From the NCBI GenBank assembly GCA_028023455.1, contig JAQFVV010006221.1, positions 9,841,011-9,905,010 on the forward strand: 64,000 bases of DNA. The letters are read 5' to 3'. Source of the DNA: Epiperipatus broadwayi. Lineage: Eukaryota > Onychophora > Udeonychophora > Euonychophora > Peripatidae. Made by a program: the position numbers and the translations under genes. This document shows positions 34,465 through 46,795 of this stretch, piece by piece; positions within the stretch are counted from its first letter, which is position 1; each line of letters begins with the position of its first letter. Below the pieces are notes generated by a model. That model did no database searches. It saw only the letters and a list, made by a program, of their open reading frames with translations, and was not told where the DNA came from.

Positions 34465-37400
34465 TCATATGGCTGCAAACACATCTGGGTGAGCTAGGAT
34501 GCTGCTTCTTTTTCTGAACAATTCTAGTTTTATTAAGGTGGCATTGAGGGTATTAGCAAGAGCAAAAGTGCTTCTGGTGCAGCAGTAGGCATAGAGGTTG
34601 TATGCTGCCACATGAATAACAGGGATGCTACTTTTTAAAAATGTATTTATTATTTCATCGACTGAAATATTAGCCTTTCTGTCTGTTGGAAACATTATGT
34701 GATGAATTGTTTCCAGTGCAGTACAGGAATAAAGAAATGATCACGTGTCTTTTCTTCTCTATGACATAGTTCACAAAGGGGGGGGGTTATATTCATATAG
34801 AATCTACAAAATCTAAGAAAATGTATTGGGGATAAAGCATTTAGATTAAACGTAAGCAGAAAATCGAATAATTTTGGTTCTAGTGACCACTTTCTGAATT
34901 GTTGCAGTAGTTACCTATTGTCTATCCCAAGAGCTGATGGATATAGATGAAGTGTTTGGACTGGGTTTAGGATATTAAAATGTTTAGTATGTATAATTTG
35001 TTGTCATTATTGAGTGAAAGTTTGTTATATATTGACTTGAGTTCTTCAATCAGTGTGAATAGATATCTGTATGAAAGGGTTGGTCTGTCTGTGGGGGTTA
35101 TATTAACACACACTCTAAATCTGGAAATTTTTTTATGGTGGCTGTTAATAGATTTATTGATTTCTGTGTGCAAAAATAATGTGATTGTATTGAGTTTGAG
35201 TTTATAGCTAGATGGTGGTTTGCTTAGGTTTTTTACAGAGTCACCAGAGTCACCACTGTCTTTCTGTTCCATATTATTACAAGATTGATAATATTTTAGA
35301 TAGGAATGTTTTAGCAAATTCGATTATAAGTGTGTAGTAGGTAATTCTTGTATTTATAAGTTAATTACATAGTGCTACTTTTGCATATATTGATAAGTAT
35401 GATTTTTAAATTGAGGTAGTGATTTTTTCAGCATCTTTAGTTAATTTATTTTGATTTTTGCCTCATTCCATTAGGCAAGTTAAAATGAAAAACCAAGGAA
35501 ATATTGATTTGCCATTAAACATATCTGTACAGTGCTCACCTGTGTATGCAGCAGTTTTATTTGTGTTTAAAGTTGAGATTGGAGGTATAATCCTTGATTA
35601 TCTCTTGTAGTATGGGGAGATTCTTTTTATAGAGGGGAGAAAAACAATACACCATCCATATAGGCTGTGTATGATATATTTAAAGCAGTGTTTAGGATTT
35701 GAATACCTTTTTTTTCTGTATCTTTTTTAATAGTAGATTGATATATAGTGTGAAAAACAGTGCACTAAGGGGGATCCTTGTGAAATGGATTGACTAGGTC
35801 TGAAAGGTGGTGATATTTCCCATTCAGTGTGATGTGAATTTCACAGTCAAATAATGGATTGGCTATTACATATAACAGGGATGAGGGTACTGTTTTTTTT
35901 AGCATATCTAATAATTTGGCAATGGGCACAGAGTCAAAAGCTACCTCAATATCAAGCTGTATTGTAATTAGTGCATATTTCTTTCTTTTCTTTACTGCTT
36001 CAATAATTGCTTTATACATTAGGGCACCTTGGCCAATAAATAAGCCTTTTTTGGCATATTAGATAATACAGGAAGTATGTGTTGTTCTTTTTTATTCTTT
36101 ATTACACTTTCATGAACTTTTATTCCTAAAGGTCTCAATGAGACTGGTTGTAGTTTAAATAAAGATGATCTCACTTCCGGTTTTTTTTTATTAAACAGAA
36201 CCATTGCAATTCAATATAGACTTTGTAAGTTGTAAATATTTTGTGATATGTAATTGGCCAAGATTACATAAGTATTTGACTGTGAAGTGGCTAAGGTGTT
36301 TGAACACAAATTTGTGAATGCCTTATGGTGCTGGATGACATGTATTTGCTATTATTGCAAGTTGGAAAACAATGTTGGATATAGTTATTAGTGTGTCTGT
36401 TTCAGATCATTGAATACATCTTTATTTGGTGTAATTAGTTTCCAACCAGTAAACCAATTTTTAATTATGCTTTTTGTTTTTGCATAGCAAGAATGGAATT
36501 TGGTGTGTATGCTTTTTGTTTTTGCAGTGTTTTTAAAATGTTGATGTATTGAGTTTATTATGTCATGTCCAGTTGTTACAGAACCATCTGTTTCAAGTGC
36601 CATAGGCACCCTGTGTATGTGTTATCTCAGTGCTCACTATATGTATGCCCTGGTCCATGTGTGTTGTGTGAGATATATATTTTTATTTTTTATTGCTACA
36701 TATTGCTTTTGTGTGTTGCATGTATTGTTGTACATTTCTGTAAGTTTTTTTTAATTTGTGTTTGATTGTATGCTGTTTATCTGGAGTGGTTATTCTTTTA
36801 TGTAGTTCATCTGCCAAAGCTAATAATCTGATGGGAGGTGTTGAATTGCAGGTAATATGTTAATGTTGAAAGAAAGTATATTGGTGAATGCCAAATACTT
36901 TTGTACAGGGTAGAAAGACATGTTTTGAAGTTTTTGGAGCATTATGTATATTTCTGAATATAAGAAAACAGTTGTTTGTGCTGAAAGAAATATTTGCACA
37001 GTCTTTTGAAGACCTATTGTTGTATTCTGTATTATTATTAGGTTGAGAGTGATGAATTGAGCAACATGATCTGAGATTATAGATGGACAGAGTTCAAAAT
37101 TGAAATAATGATGTAACATTGGTAAGTAGAAACTCAAATCTATAAGCAATGTATATCATTATTAAATTTTATTGAATTTGATGGAAGAAAACCCTCAGCA
37201 CTCATAAGTGGGATTGTTATTTGATGCATCCATTTAGTCATATCGAAATCTCCCAAGAGTATTATAGGGTTAGGTGTTACAGTATGCATTGAATTTATTG
37301 CTGTTATGATTCTGTAGATAATGACAGGGCCTGGTGGTATATTGACAAACCATATTTTTATGATGAAGTGTTTTAGATTAGAGTCAATATATATAATTTT

Positions 37401-37656
37401 TTAAGGAATTGAAATGGCAGTTGTGAGGTACAATTATCCCTGTGCCACCTAATGATAATGATGACTCTTTTGAACAGGCACAAAACCCTTGGCTAACTAA
37501 ATATTTTGATGGATCAATTTGAAAGCTGCTGTATATTTTTGTTTCTAAAAGACCCAGTATGTGTAGTTGTGTTGTATGTATCCATTTTTTGAGTTGAAAG
37601 AGTTTTTTGGTGGCATTTAAGCCTCTAATGTTGAGAGATCTGATTTTTAGCTTCAT
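34465..37656 (-). pseudogene. L1/Tx1-like LINE ORF2, near full length but decayed
   Basis: Minus strand. The endonuclease start is at 37656 (MKLKIRSLNIRGLNATKKLF, then ILGLLETK). RT motif 1 has RPLGIK (about 36130), and motif A has LDIEVAFDSVP (about 35930-35955). Motif C reads AYMDGVLFF at about 35645-35665, where YMDD is expected, so a catalytic Asp is lost. The C-terminal region has a Cys/His finger and ends at 34465 with SSILAHPDVFAAI. Many stops and frameshifts occur. The endonuclease start and terminal domain resemble L1/Tx1-group elements. A second copy of the 3' end lies at 62614-63509. Confidence 0.83.
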
Positions 37657-38127
37657 GTTTTTATATAACTTTAAGACAGGGTTTTTGTTGTTTATTTATT
37701 TTAAGACTTCTAAACATTTTATTTTAGACTTATCAACATTTTAGTTTAAATTGCAATAGATGATAGCTGATTTGATTTTAAGTGTTGTATTTAGTATTTG
37801 TTTCTCTTTAATCTAGTATTGGTTCAGACTCTATATAGAAATTTAATGTTGAAATTGAAAGTTTATCTGGTTGTTATTGGCTTTAATACATTTCTATTAC
37901 ATCATTTTCTACATTGTTTTTGTCTGTTATGTTGTACATTTAGTCTGGTGTTTGTTTGTTTTTTGCATTTTTAGGAGGTTGACCTGGCTTTCTTTTTCCC
38001 TCTGGTGTATTCTCTTGTGTGGGGGTGAGAAGGGGGAGTTTTATTGCATCAATAATATTTGATGCAGTTTTATTTATTATTAGAGTTTATTTTATTATTG
38101 GTATCCTTACATTGTCTAGATTTATGT

Positions 38128-39230
38128 TTATATTTTTGTTATATACCTGTGTGTGTGGACTTTCTGTTTGTTGATTTTTACTTGGTACAGCAACTTTTGT
38201 TTTAATGAGTCCTGTGATGCAATTGTGGCACTTTGTGTTGTAGTTTCTTGCGAGTTATTTTCATTTGAATCTATAGTGTGTATGTTAGTTTCTGAGTTAT
38301 TATTGTATTGGTTGAACTTTGAGATAAGCAATTTTGTTGGGTTATCATTTTGATTGCTTTCTATTATTGTCTTGCTAGTGTATATTTTATTATTAAAGGT
38401 TTTAATTTCATTGTAAGTGCATTGTTCTGGTGAGATGGGTTTGGCTTGTTCACAGTGATTGCCTTTTATGTTACCACACTAATTTTCCAGATTGTCCACA
38501 GCCAAAAAACTCTGGCTTTAAGTCCCTTATGTGAAGAGACAGGGTTTCCTCTTGATCAGTTATTTGTGTTAGGATTGTGACCACATCTATGTTTTTATGA
38601 AGTTTTATTTTTGATTCAAAGTGATTACTGCATATGGGTATTGGAGTGTCTTTGAGATATATAGGCTGTAGAGCAATTACTTTTTCAAACGGGTTCATCA
38701 TTTTTGGAAAGTCTTATATTTTGTATTTTAGATAAGTATTTTTTTGAGCACTTCAGTAATATTAATGTGCTAGTTTTCATCTATAATTATGAGTTTGAAA
38801 TTGTTTATAGTGGACTGAAAATGTTCTTTTTGCTGTTGGGTATAAAATTCAATGGTTATATAGTGAGAATTTGGATTGTTTGTGATGCATTTTGTGTAAT
38901 TGCTTCATAGAGTAAGGCTTTTAGGAAATGATAAAGTGAACATTGATTATTGGTGACTGCAAACACTAGTAATGTTGGTGAGAATTACTGGGAAAATGTT
39001 TCAAAGAGCATTCATGGAATCATGTTATTAAAAATGGTCTGTAATATTATCAAGCATTTCTTTTGTCCAGATTGCAGTTGGAAATTGGTGATCCTTATTC
39101 TTTGGAAATGCAGTGTTTGGGTTGGTGCTGAAATATTATTTTTTAAGAATTTTTGCATACAAAGTAGGCATGATGTTAAATTAATTTTGGCACTTAACTC
39201 ATATTCGCTTCACTGGGCAATAACTATGAT
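38128..39230 (-). pseudogene. ORF1 (nucleic-acid-binding) relic of the L1/Tx1-like LINE
   Basis: Upstream of ORF2 on the same strand. Pieces include CLLCMQKFLKNNISAP (about 39150), MMNPFEKVIALQPIYLKDTP (38701) and PEFFGCGQSGKLVW followed by a stop and CG. The last looks like a decayed CCHC zinc knuckle, as in LINE ORF1/gag-like proteins. A serine/threonine/asparagine-rich tail runs to 38128. Order and strand fit one LINE spanning about 34.4-39.2 kb. Confidence 0.6.
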
Positions 39231-39416
39231 TTATTAATCTGACTATAGTCATTTTTTTATATGTATCCACATGTTTTTTTTTCAACAAAATATTTTATTA
39301 ACTTACAAAATGATTTGTCCTGTATTTTGTTTGCTTTTCGAAAATTAAGTTGAAAAAAAAAGAAAATTATAACCATTTACATTGGGGAGCTTTTTGACTT
39401 GCTTCTTGCCTCTGTG

Positions 39417-39540
39417 GGGTCTTCTTCTTCTTCTTCTTTTTCTTCTTCTTCTTCTTCTTCTTTTTCTTCTTCTTCTTCTCCTTCTTCTCCTTCTTCTTCT
39501 TCTTTTTATTATTATTATGATGATGATGATGATGATGAGC
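39417..39540. repeat. (TTC)n/(GAT)n microsatellite
   Basis: About 85 bp of TTC-type repeats, then TTA and GAT units. It lies just upstream of the ORF1 relic and may mark the 5' limit of the LINE. The poly-Arg and poly-Ser frames across it are artefacts. Confidence 0.95.
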
Positions 39541-40182
39541 ATGAATTGATTAAAATATTGATCCATAACATTGTAAAAATAAGTAAAAATAAAATTTCAA
39601 TATGATGCAGCCACCGCCAATAATTGGGTGGGCATTATATTCTTATGGATATTGAAGTAATACATTAACTTTATTTTAATATTTTTGATATGTGATTCCA
39701 TTGCATATATAGTATGGTTTTTCTAAGCAATTGAATGGCTTTATTGTCCAGAATTTTATAAGAAATTCAAATGCTGTAGTTGCAAGAACCAAAATCTTTG
39801 GACCAATTTCAGATGTATACACTTCCAACATTAAATCATTTATGAATTCCTGGGCACTAAAGGCATTTGATTGTTTACTGATAATGTTTATTATAATATT
39901 TTATCAGAATAAATATGGGGAGGGGTTGGGGGGAACCAATTGTTCTCTGGTAAGTGTATCTGTTATTAAAATAGGCAAAACTCTCTATATGTATTGCATG
40001 TATATGTTGTTGTACATGCTTCTGCTGTTACAGATCTCTTCCAGGGACTCTTTCCAGAAATCTGATAAATTACATTACCATGTGAAACTGAGATACTATG
40101 TAGAAAAGTTCATTGTAAAGTGCTTTTCATGTATTTGGTGATTTTTTATAATGGCTGAAAAATTGAAATAATGTGAAATTCT
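39541..40182. other. Unannotated, with a family B terminal fragment
   Basis: A 136-codon plus-strand frame (39731-40141) has no domain I recognise, and its codon content resembles the surroundings. At 39965 the sequence TTAAAATAGGCAAAACTCTC matches the outer end of family B elements, so part of this stretch is repeat-derived. Confidence 0.5.
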
Positions 40183-40196
40183 AAATATCTCTGTCA

Positions 40197-40260
40197 GGAA
40201 CCCCCCAAACCTCTGACCATGGTTTCATGCTTTGGCACTCTTCAGAGAGGTGACAGGGTA
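40197..40260 (-). ncRNA. Hammerhead ribozyme (family C, left arm)
   Basis: On the minus strand: CTGAAGA (40245-40239), stem II GTGC-CAAA-GCAT with one G-U pair, GAAA (40226-40223), self-complementary ACCATGGT and cleavage after C opposite 40215. Proximal stem I is ACCTCT/AGAGGT, six perfect pairs. The core is complete. Confidence 0.83.
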
Positions 40261-40274
40261 GCTTCAGACTAGTA

Positions 40275-40345
40275 TCTCAACCTACCCTGGCACCTCTCTG
40301 AGGAGCGCCAAAGCATGAAACCATGGTCAGGGGTTTGGAGGGGTT
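40275..40345 (+). ncRNA. Hammerhead ribozyme (family C, right arm)
   Basis: CTGAGGA 40298-40304, a weakened stem II GCGC with GCAT, GAAA 40317-40320, ACCATGGT and cleavage after C 40328. Stem I is ACCTCT/AGGGGT. One stem II change relative to the opposite arm breaks a pair, so this copy may be slower. Confidence 0.75.
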
Positions 40346-40465
40346 CCTGACAGAGATATTTTAAGTGCTGGCTCTGGCTAAGCATTTATCCTAAATCTTG
40401 TTGAGGAATTGGCAATCCTCATTGTTTATAACTTACAAGCTTAAGAGATAGGGTCATGTGATCTA

Positions 40466-43068
40466 TGACTTTTATTTTGACAATGTGAAATTCTGTTTTC
40501 TTTAGAGAAAATGGCAGGGAAAATAGTTATAATGCTTAAAACAGACTACAAGAAAGTTGTTCTGGGGAAAACACAAATTTATGAATGTATTAATGAAACT
40601 GTTAAATTCCCATAACCCCAAAAAGTATAATGGGTGAAGTCCAATGTCAAGAAAATGCTAATATTTTTTTTTATTGACACAAACAACATTTTTTCCTCAA
40701 AATTAGTTCTTAATGGTCAGATGTTTTATCTACATATTCTGAAAGATTTGCATGATGCAGTAAAATGTAAATATCCTATTTTGTGGCACAATAAGTCATC
40801 TGCAAGCAGTCTTGAATGCGAAATGAATTTTAATTAAATTCAACATGACCCAGTTTTTTTTACAGTCATATTCCTTTGAATGAAAAATGCCTCAAATTGT
40901 TTTTTTTTTTGCTGATGTAGAAATGGCGGGAAAAAAGATATAGGCATTAAAAGACTTCACTTTGTAAGTGCTTCCAGATTATTCCAACTATCTTTGCAGT
41001 AAAAGTTTTAATTAGGTAAAAGTTTTATAAAACTACTCGGTAATTATTGAAGTGATAAATAAAAACAGATGTCCAGAAAAATAAATAGATTCAGTTAGTA
41101 AAAATAAGAAATTTTAGCAAAAAAAAAGAAATTTCAATAGAGATTAGATAACAGATTAAATTTTAATTAATACTTTTACTCAAAGAAATTTTGACAAAAT
41201 TTTAATTAAAGAATAATTTGGAAATCTTTTGGTTATATTTGGTATAAAGCTTAACAAATGTATTTTAAAGATATTTATCTTCATCTTCAAACCAAACATT
41301 TAAATTAACCACTGCTGGAAGTTCTGAAGGAATAAGCCAAAGAATGGCAGAGTAGAAACAATCAATCTTCTCTGGTCAGGCGTGTCTCTGGTGAGTATGA
41401 CCAGTGTTCCAGCATAAAAGTCTCCCTATACTGTTGTTAATAGGAAACCAGTCATTTAATTATTTACAAAATACATACCTAGAAATATTCAAGACAAAAC
41501 ATGTCATGTCAGCTTTGTAATTTTAGAACCGTCCCAAAAGTACGCGGTGTTCATTTAGTATTTCTGATATAATATGCTCTCCTGTTTATAAACTAAATTA
41601 ATAAACAAACTCTGGTATTCCCTAAACTAAAAAACTCTGCTAGACATTGATTATATAATATTTCAAAGAATTCTGCTTTATGAATAAGATGTGTTAAAAT
41701 CTCTGTTTGAGAAAAGTACATGAAAATAAATTCCTAAATAAAAACCATTCTCTAAAGAAGCTGTGTGAATTATTAATCAATATAGCTATGTTTCAAATTC
41801 TGGACCTTTGAATCTTAAGTGATCAGCATTTTGGATTTTCACCAGAAACTCTTACCATGGGAAAATGTCAGTAATTTACTTAAATATTTTGTTTATATCA
41901 ATTGACTCATAATTTTTCTATAAGAATATTTATCTCTGTAATGTATTTTACATTATGCTTATAACTTTGTGCTTAGAATTAGAATGTGTCTTTATTTAAT
42001 TCCCAAATTTGTGACTTCATGTTATATGCATATTATTGAGTAGTAAGGTGATGTTTGTGTGAAGGTATTACTTTTATATAATAGTAAACATGGAAATCAG
42101 ATTAATTTAAGGGGTTTTTGTTTGACAAAATTAGTAATTGTTTACTCATATTTCTTTGTTTTTGAAGAGTGTATGTTTTGTATATTATTTATTTGCCAGA
42201 TTAATAATTATGAGTAAATATAAAATTCAATTAATACCATCTATAAAATGAGCACAGGTAAATTTTAGAAAAGCCATTATAGTATATATGATCATTTTAA
42301 GTTTTGTATATGTTATTCATGATAGGATGTTTTTCAAGTTAAACAATACATTTAATCTATTCTAGCAAATACAGATTAACTTTTGTAACTTATTTTCTGA
42401 CTACATATAAGAAACTACATATCTACACAGTAGGAAGAATGCATGTATGTATATTAATGATTTTTGGATGAATCTAGGGACTATCTAGATGAGTTATTCA
42501 TTTTAATTGTAAATTCTATGTTATAATCAAGGGAAGGATTCCTCAGGATGTGTATTAAACTCACATTTGCATATGGCAAGTGATTACTTGTGTGACATGT
42601 GAAAATTCATTTCATGTTTGAGTTATCTGAACATTCATTTAATATTTAATAAGGGATTTCTAATAATATTTTCTTTCTAGTTGTATTTATTCTTACATAT
42701 TAGCCATTGAAGTAGACATTATTTCCTGCTGCATATTCTTAATTATACCTGTTCCATTTCCTTTTCTTGATGTATTTTCATGCAAAAGGTGATGTACCTT
42801 CTATAACTGAGTACCCTTTCTTACAGCCGAGCATCTCAATGAATTATTTTTATATTTTAGCTGTATATCTGAAGTCCCCACTTTTGTCAGATATGTTATG
42901 TCTTAAATGTTTTAACTATGAAAATGTATAATTTGTAGATCATTTTGCAATCATATTTATTTGCAGATACAGTTGAATTATATATATATATGTTGAATTC
43001 TGATTAAACTATGCTTTTAAATTGCTTAAAATGACCATGTTTCACACATGTAGTGCATGTCATAATGT
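40466..43068. other. AT-rich stretch without recognisable features
   Basis: Nothing supported. A slightly GC-richer patch at 41315-41430 has no frame or repeat match that I can see. Confidence 0.6.
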
Positions 43069-43194
43069 AAAACTCTCCATACAGTAGTGCCATCTTGTGC
43101 CAACAAGAGCAATCAATGGATGCCAGAAGGCTTGTGCATAAAATCCCTATCTAGTTCCTACTCTACAAGATGGCACTACTGTATGGAGAGTTTT
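43069..43194. mobile_element. 126-bp element with perfect 30-bp inverted ends
   Basis: Arms 43069-43098 and 43165-43194 are exact inverted copies, with outer ends AAAACTCTCCATACAGTAGT. The centre holds a fragment of family B (TCAATGGATGCCAGAAGGCT, then GTGCATAAAATCCC). It may be a deleted family B foldback or a MITE that captured part of B. No ribozyme is present. Confidence 0.88.
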
Positions 43195-44653
43195 GCTTTG
43201 CTTTGTTTAATAACAATTATGTGCTAGTATGAGATAGTGATCATGTGATGTCATAATGTAAAGATAATGTTTAGAAAACCCATATACAATTGATTATTTA
43301 ATAATAATGTTATGTAGACTGAGGTAATGATTATAGAGATTCATAATGAGTTTCCAATTAGAATAGTTTTATAAAATGAGTTAAATTTATATAAGAAGGT
43401 CAGCATTAATTTATATTGAAACTTGAATATATCAATGGTTATTAATCTGAAACAATTTAAATAATCATCCTGAGTTCAAAACTCATGCAATATACCTTAA
43501 TCTTTTTGTACTGGTAGATAAACTGTACTTACAACTTCATTTCTTTGTTGTTGTTATTGTTACATGAATAAATATAAAATACGCATCTCTCTGCATCTAA
43601 TATTATTTGCCATAATTAATGTATTTATAGTTTTTATACTTTAATTTAAAGGTTTTTGGTATCTCCCTGACTTAACAGGTTATAAGATAAAAATGAATGT
43701 TAACATCAATTATAATATCCATGTGAAGATTTTCCTGGAACCATAGGTAATGATGTTTGTTTTGTATTGTTTGTGGTAATGTTTTATATATTTACACACA
43801 TACATACAAATTAGATGCGCTATTTTCTAATTCATAGGATTAATTTTTCTGGGCTATGCAGTTTTGGCTATTACAAGATAATATTAAATATTTTCATATA
43901 ATAAAATATACAATATCTTTTGAATACTTAATGGGAATATTTCCTCTACTGATAACAAACTTCAAAACATATTAACCTCTTGAATCTGAGTTTCACTGCA
44001 GATCGTAATTTGTTTATATTTATGATTATTCTATTTTAACTTTTTAAATTATTTTATCTTTTTTTGTTTTTATCTATTAATAGACATTCAGAATCTAAGT
44101 TTTTATATTTATGCATGGAAAGGAATAATATCAAGAGAAAAATGAAGGAAGCTTGTTTCATTACCAGCTATGTTAAATCAATAAATAGAAGAGACACTTG
44201 TTTTGCCATTTCCAAAAAATGGATAGTATAGGAGGCAATTTGCATACATTTGCATATAACATTAATAATCTGAAAAGACTATGAATATGAAGCAACAAGG
44301 GTTCTGAAAGCGCTAAGTCTGCAAATTAAAATATATAAAAAAAGCCTACAAATTATTACATAAAAAAGTTTCACCGCAACGCATCAGCATATTATTAATC
44401 ATCTTATTAAATTTTTTTATTTAATTTAGAAACTCTGTTTGTTTGTTTAGATTACATTTTGTAATGGGGTTTTAATATCTAGGAAATGGACTTCATATTA
44501 TATATATATTAAAATAGTTCCTTATGTAAAAATTTATTTTTGTTCTTTAAGATGATATCAGCATAGATTTAGTATTATTTTTAATAATTCATAATTTATT
44601 TTCAAAACATTTAGTTTTATTGTCACAAAATGATGCAAAAAAAAATTATTGAT
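43195..44653. other. AT-rich stretch without recognisable features
   Basis: Apart from GTGATCATGTGATG at 43237, a motif that recurs beside family B and C copies, nothing is supported. Confidence 0.55.
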
Positions 44654-44757
44654 GTCAAGCATTGGTGTTCGAGAGGTCAGCAACAGCTGCTTTACAAGCA
44701 GTTATCCCGGAATAGCGGTTTTGCTTCCTGGTTGATGCTATGACAAATGAGAAAAAA
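44654..44757 (+). repeat. tRNA-derived SINE (family S), plus strand
   Basis: GCATTGGTGTTCGAGAGGTC (A-box side), then GCTGCTTTACAAGCAGTTAT (anticodon-like arm with loop TTTACAA), then a B-box-like GCGGTTTTGCTTCCTGG, then GACAAATGAGAAAAAAAA. Likely target duplication AATTATTGAT on both sides. Confidence 0.88.
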
Positions 44758-45118
44758 AATTATTGATTACGCATGCGTTAGAGGAAATATTATTTTGAAA
44801 ACTTTTAAAAATTTCTTCATAAATACTTATAATACTTCAATCTTTATATTTTTTTCTCATTGATAGAGATTTATTGGCAAGATAATTGAAGATTTTAATA
44901 ATTCATATAGAATATTTTGTAGGACATAAGGAGGTGCTTCTAAAACTGGTTCACTGATTAGTAATCCTGTAAAATGTTGTAGAGAATCAATGAATGATTA
45001 AAAATAACATATAATTTTACTGTATTTTCTTTTTCTGACTAATTTTTCTTTCTTCAGCAATTCCTATGAAACTCAATATTGTATATCAGAGGTGGCAAAC
45101 TTTTTGACATAAAGAACC

Positions 45119-45220
45119 ATTGGTGGTCGAGAGGTCAGCGACAGCTGCTTTACAAGCAGTTGTCCCGGGATAGTGGGTTTGCTTACCGGCTGAGGCTATG
45201 ACACATGAGAAAAAAAAAAT
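45119..45220 (+). repeat. tRNA-derived SINE (family S), plus strand
   Basis: Same organisation as the copy at 44654, with 85-90% visible identity: TTGGTGGTCGAGAGGTCAGC, the TTTACAA anticodon-type loop, GTGGGTTTGCTTACCGG, and a tail after GACACATGAG. A short repeat AACCAT may be the target duplication. The loop with TAC central resembles tRNA-Val, but an extra paired segment (GACA/TGTC) makes isotype assignment insecure. Confidence 0.88.
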
Positions 45221-45447
45221 AACCATTTTTAAAAAAATTCTTCTTCCCATTCCCAATTAAAGAGCCACAAGGAAAAATATATCTCACCTTTCTCTACCAT
45301 TAAAGAGTCACAAAGAAAGAGATGAAAAATGTGTTATTGAAAATTATGAATTTCTGAATTGCTGTGGATTTATTTGATCATTTATTTTAGTAATAAAACT
45401 TTCTAAAATATGTATACAACATTGTAAGCACATTTTTCTTCTACTAG

Positions 45448-45492
45448 ACTCATCAAAATATAGGTCGAAACCGGTCTGGGGATGGGGACAAT
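45448..45492 (+). ncRNA. Degraded hammerhead ribozyme (family D, first copy)
   Basis: TAGGTCGAAACCGGTCTGGGG keeps the stem II 3' strand, GAAA, the self-complementary ACCGGT and the C of the cleavage site. The CTGANGA box is replaced by CTCATCAAA, so it cannot cleave alone. Confidence 0.6.
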
Positions 45493-45860
45493 CTAAGATA
45501 AAGATGATTTGAATGTCTTCTCTTGTAGTAGCATTTATCATAATAATAAAAAAGCTTCTTTAGAGTTATAGCATGCTCTTAAGTTTACATATTGGTAAAT
45601 GCAAGCTATATATATATATAAGTCATGTGACATCTGACTTTTTATTATTACTATTATTATTTTGCTGTTGGGGCTTTGGCTAAATTAAATGGCTAAGCCT
45701 ATTAATATATGGAGTATCTGAATTAAGTTCAGGCCCATATAATTTTTTCAGTTGGAGAGCTGACTTTAAAGACATGCAGATGTCTAAAGGTTTAGATCTT
45801 CTTCTTGAGAATTATCTTTTAGATAAATGCTTAGCTTGAGTTGATTTTTTTGAATCTAAT

Positions 45861-45916
45861 GTCCCAACTCCTCACTGAAGAAACCCATAGGTCGAAACGG
45901 GTCTGGGGATGGGGAC
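45861..45916 (+). ncRNA. Hammerhead ribozyme (family D, second copy)
   Basis: CTGAAGA 45875-45881, stem II ACC-CATA-GGT with an A-C mismatch next to the core, GAAA 45894-45897, ACGGGT and cleavage after C 45903. Proximal stem I is TCCTCA/TGGGGA, the same as in family B. Distal stem I is TCCC/GGGA. The core is complete, but the first stem II pair is missing. Confidence 0.75.
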
Positions 45917-46030
45917 AATCTAAGATAAAAATGATTTGAATGCCTTCTCTTGTAGTAGCATTTATCATAATAATAATAATAAAAAGCTTGTTTAGAGTTA
46001 TAGCACGCATGCTCTTAAGTTTACAAAATA

Positions 46031-46795
46031 TTTATTACAAATTACAAGAGAAAATAAAAATTATGTTTATGTTCATCATGAAAAAATGAGCCACAGTATT
46101 GGATTCAAAGAGTCACATTAGACCCATGAGCCATTGTTTGCTGACCCCTGTTCTATACTATCAATAATCTTTCTTAAAGTAATTATTATCTACAAAATTC
46201 ACAACTCTTATGAAATAAATTCAAGTAAAGCAAACTATTGTCAAAAAATCTATATCAAAGACAAGTGTGTTAAGATTTGTTTATTTCATTTGGAAAAGAT
46301 TTTTTAATAAAATGAACTGATTTATTTTGATGAATCTTTTTAAGATGAAAGATATAGTTTACAAAAATAAAACAACTATTAAAAATTTATATAATAAAAA
46401 ATGATTCTAAGTTTAAACAAATAGATTTAGATAAAGTTGATAATGAATTTTTTTCCATTTTATTTGATGTGCGTTTTCATTTCCCAGTTGAGGGATTGTG
46501 AGTTTTTTAAATTAAAAGCTTACGCGGATGAAACCGGCAAAATATGTTTTTATATCTGCAACCCGTGAAAACATTTATATGAACATAAATATATATAAAG
46601 ATTTTATTGAGTTAAACTAAATATTATTTTGTTTAAATCCCAGACGTTTTGGAAAAATATTATTCATCATTTTCAAGGTTAAGGTCTTAATGATATTTCA
46701 TCGAAATTTTGAGAATTCAAACAAAATAGTGTACGATTTAACCCAAAATTACTTTATTTACATTATTTAATACACTGTACAGGCTTACACACACC
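46031..46795. other. AT-rich stretch without recognisable features
   Basis: Nothing supported. Confidence 0.55.

Larger units (their letters stand above)
40183..40465. repeat. Family C short foldback with two ribozymes
   Basis: The arms (about 40187-40260 and 40291-40364) are inverted copies around a spacer of about 30 bp, sharing TGACCATGGTTTCATGC and its complement. The right side continues into the family C 3' region (AAGCATTTATCC, then TTGTTGAGGAATTGG) and ends near GGGTCATGTGATC (40451). Confidence 0.9.
45440..46030 (+). repeat. Family D element, direct pair spaced 427 bp
   Basis: Two direct copies of the block GAAAC-GG-TCTGGGGATGGGG, GACAATCTAAGATAAA and TTCTCTTGTAGTAGCATT, with GAAA at 45467 and 45894. 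Between them lies a region collinear with family C (AGCCTATTAATATATGG...TTTAGATAAATGCTTAG). C and D are diverged subfamilies of one layout. Only the second copy has an intact ribozyme core. Confidence 0.82.

Noticed and set aside
39345-39605. Arginine-rich and serine-rich frames
   Set aside because: They come from the TTC/GAT microsatellite on the two strands.
39731-40141. 136-codon frame, among the longest non-repetitive frames in the window
   Set aside because: It has no recognisable domain, no supporting splice or promoter signal that I can justify, and overlaps a family B terminal fragment.
41315-41430. CTGAAGGA and GAAAC near each other, suggesting a ribozyme
   Set aside because: The core has an extra base and neither stem II nor stem I can form.
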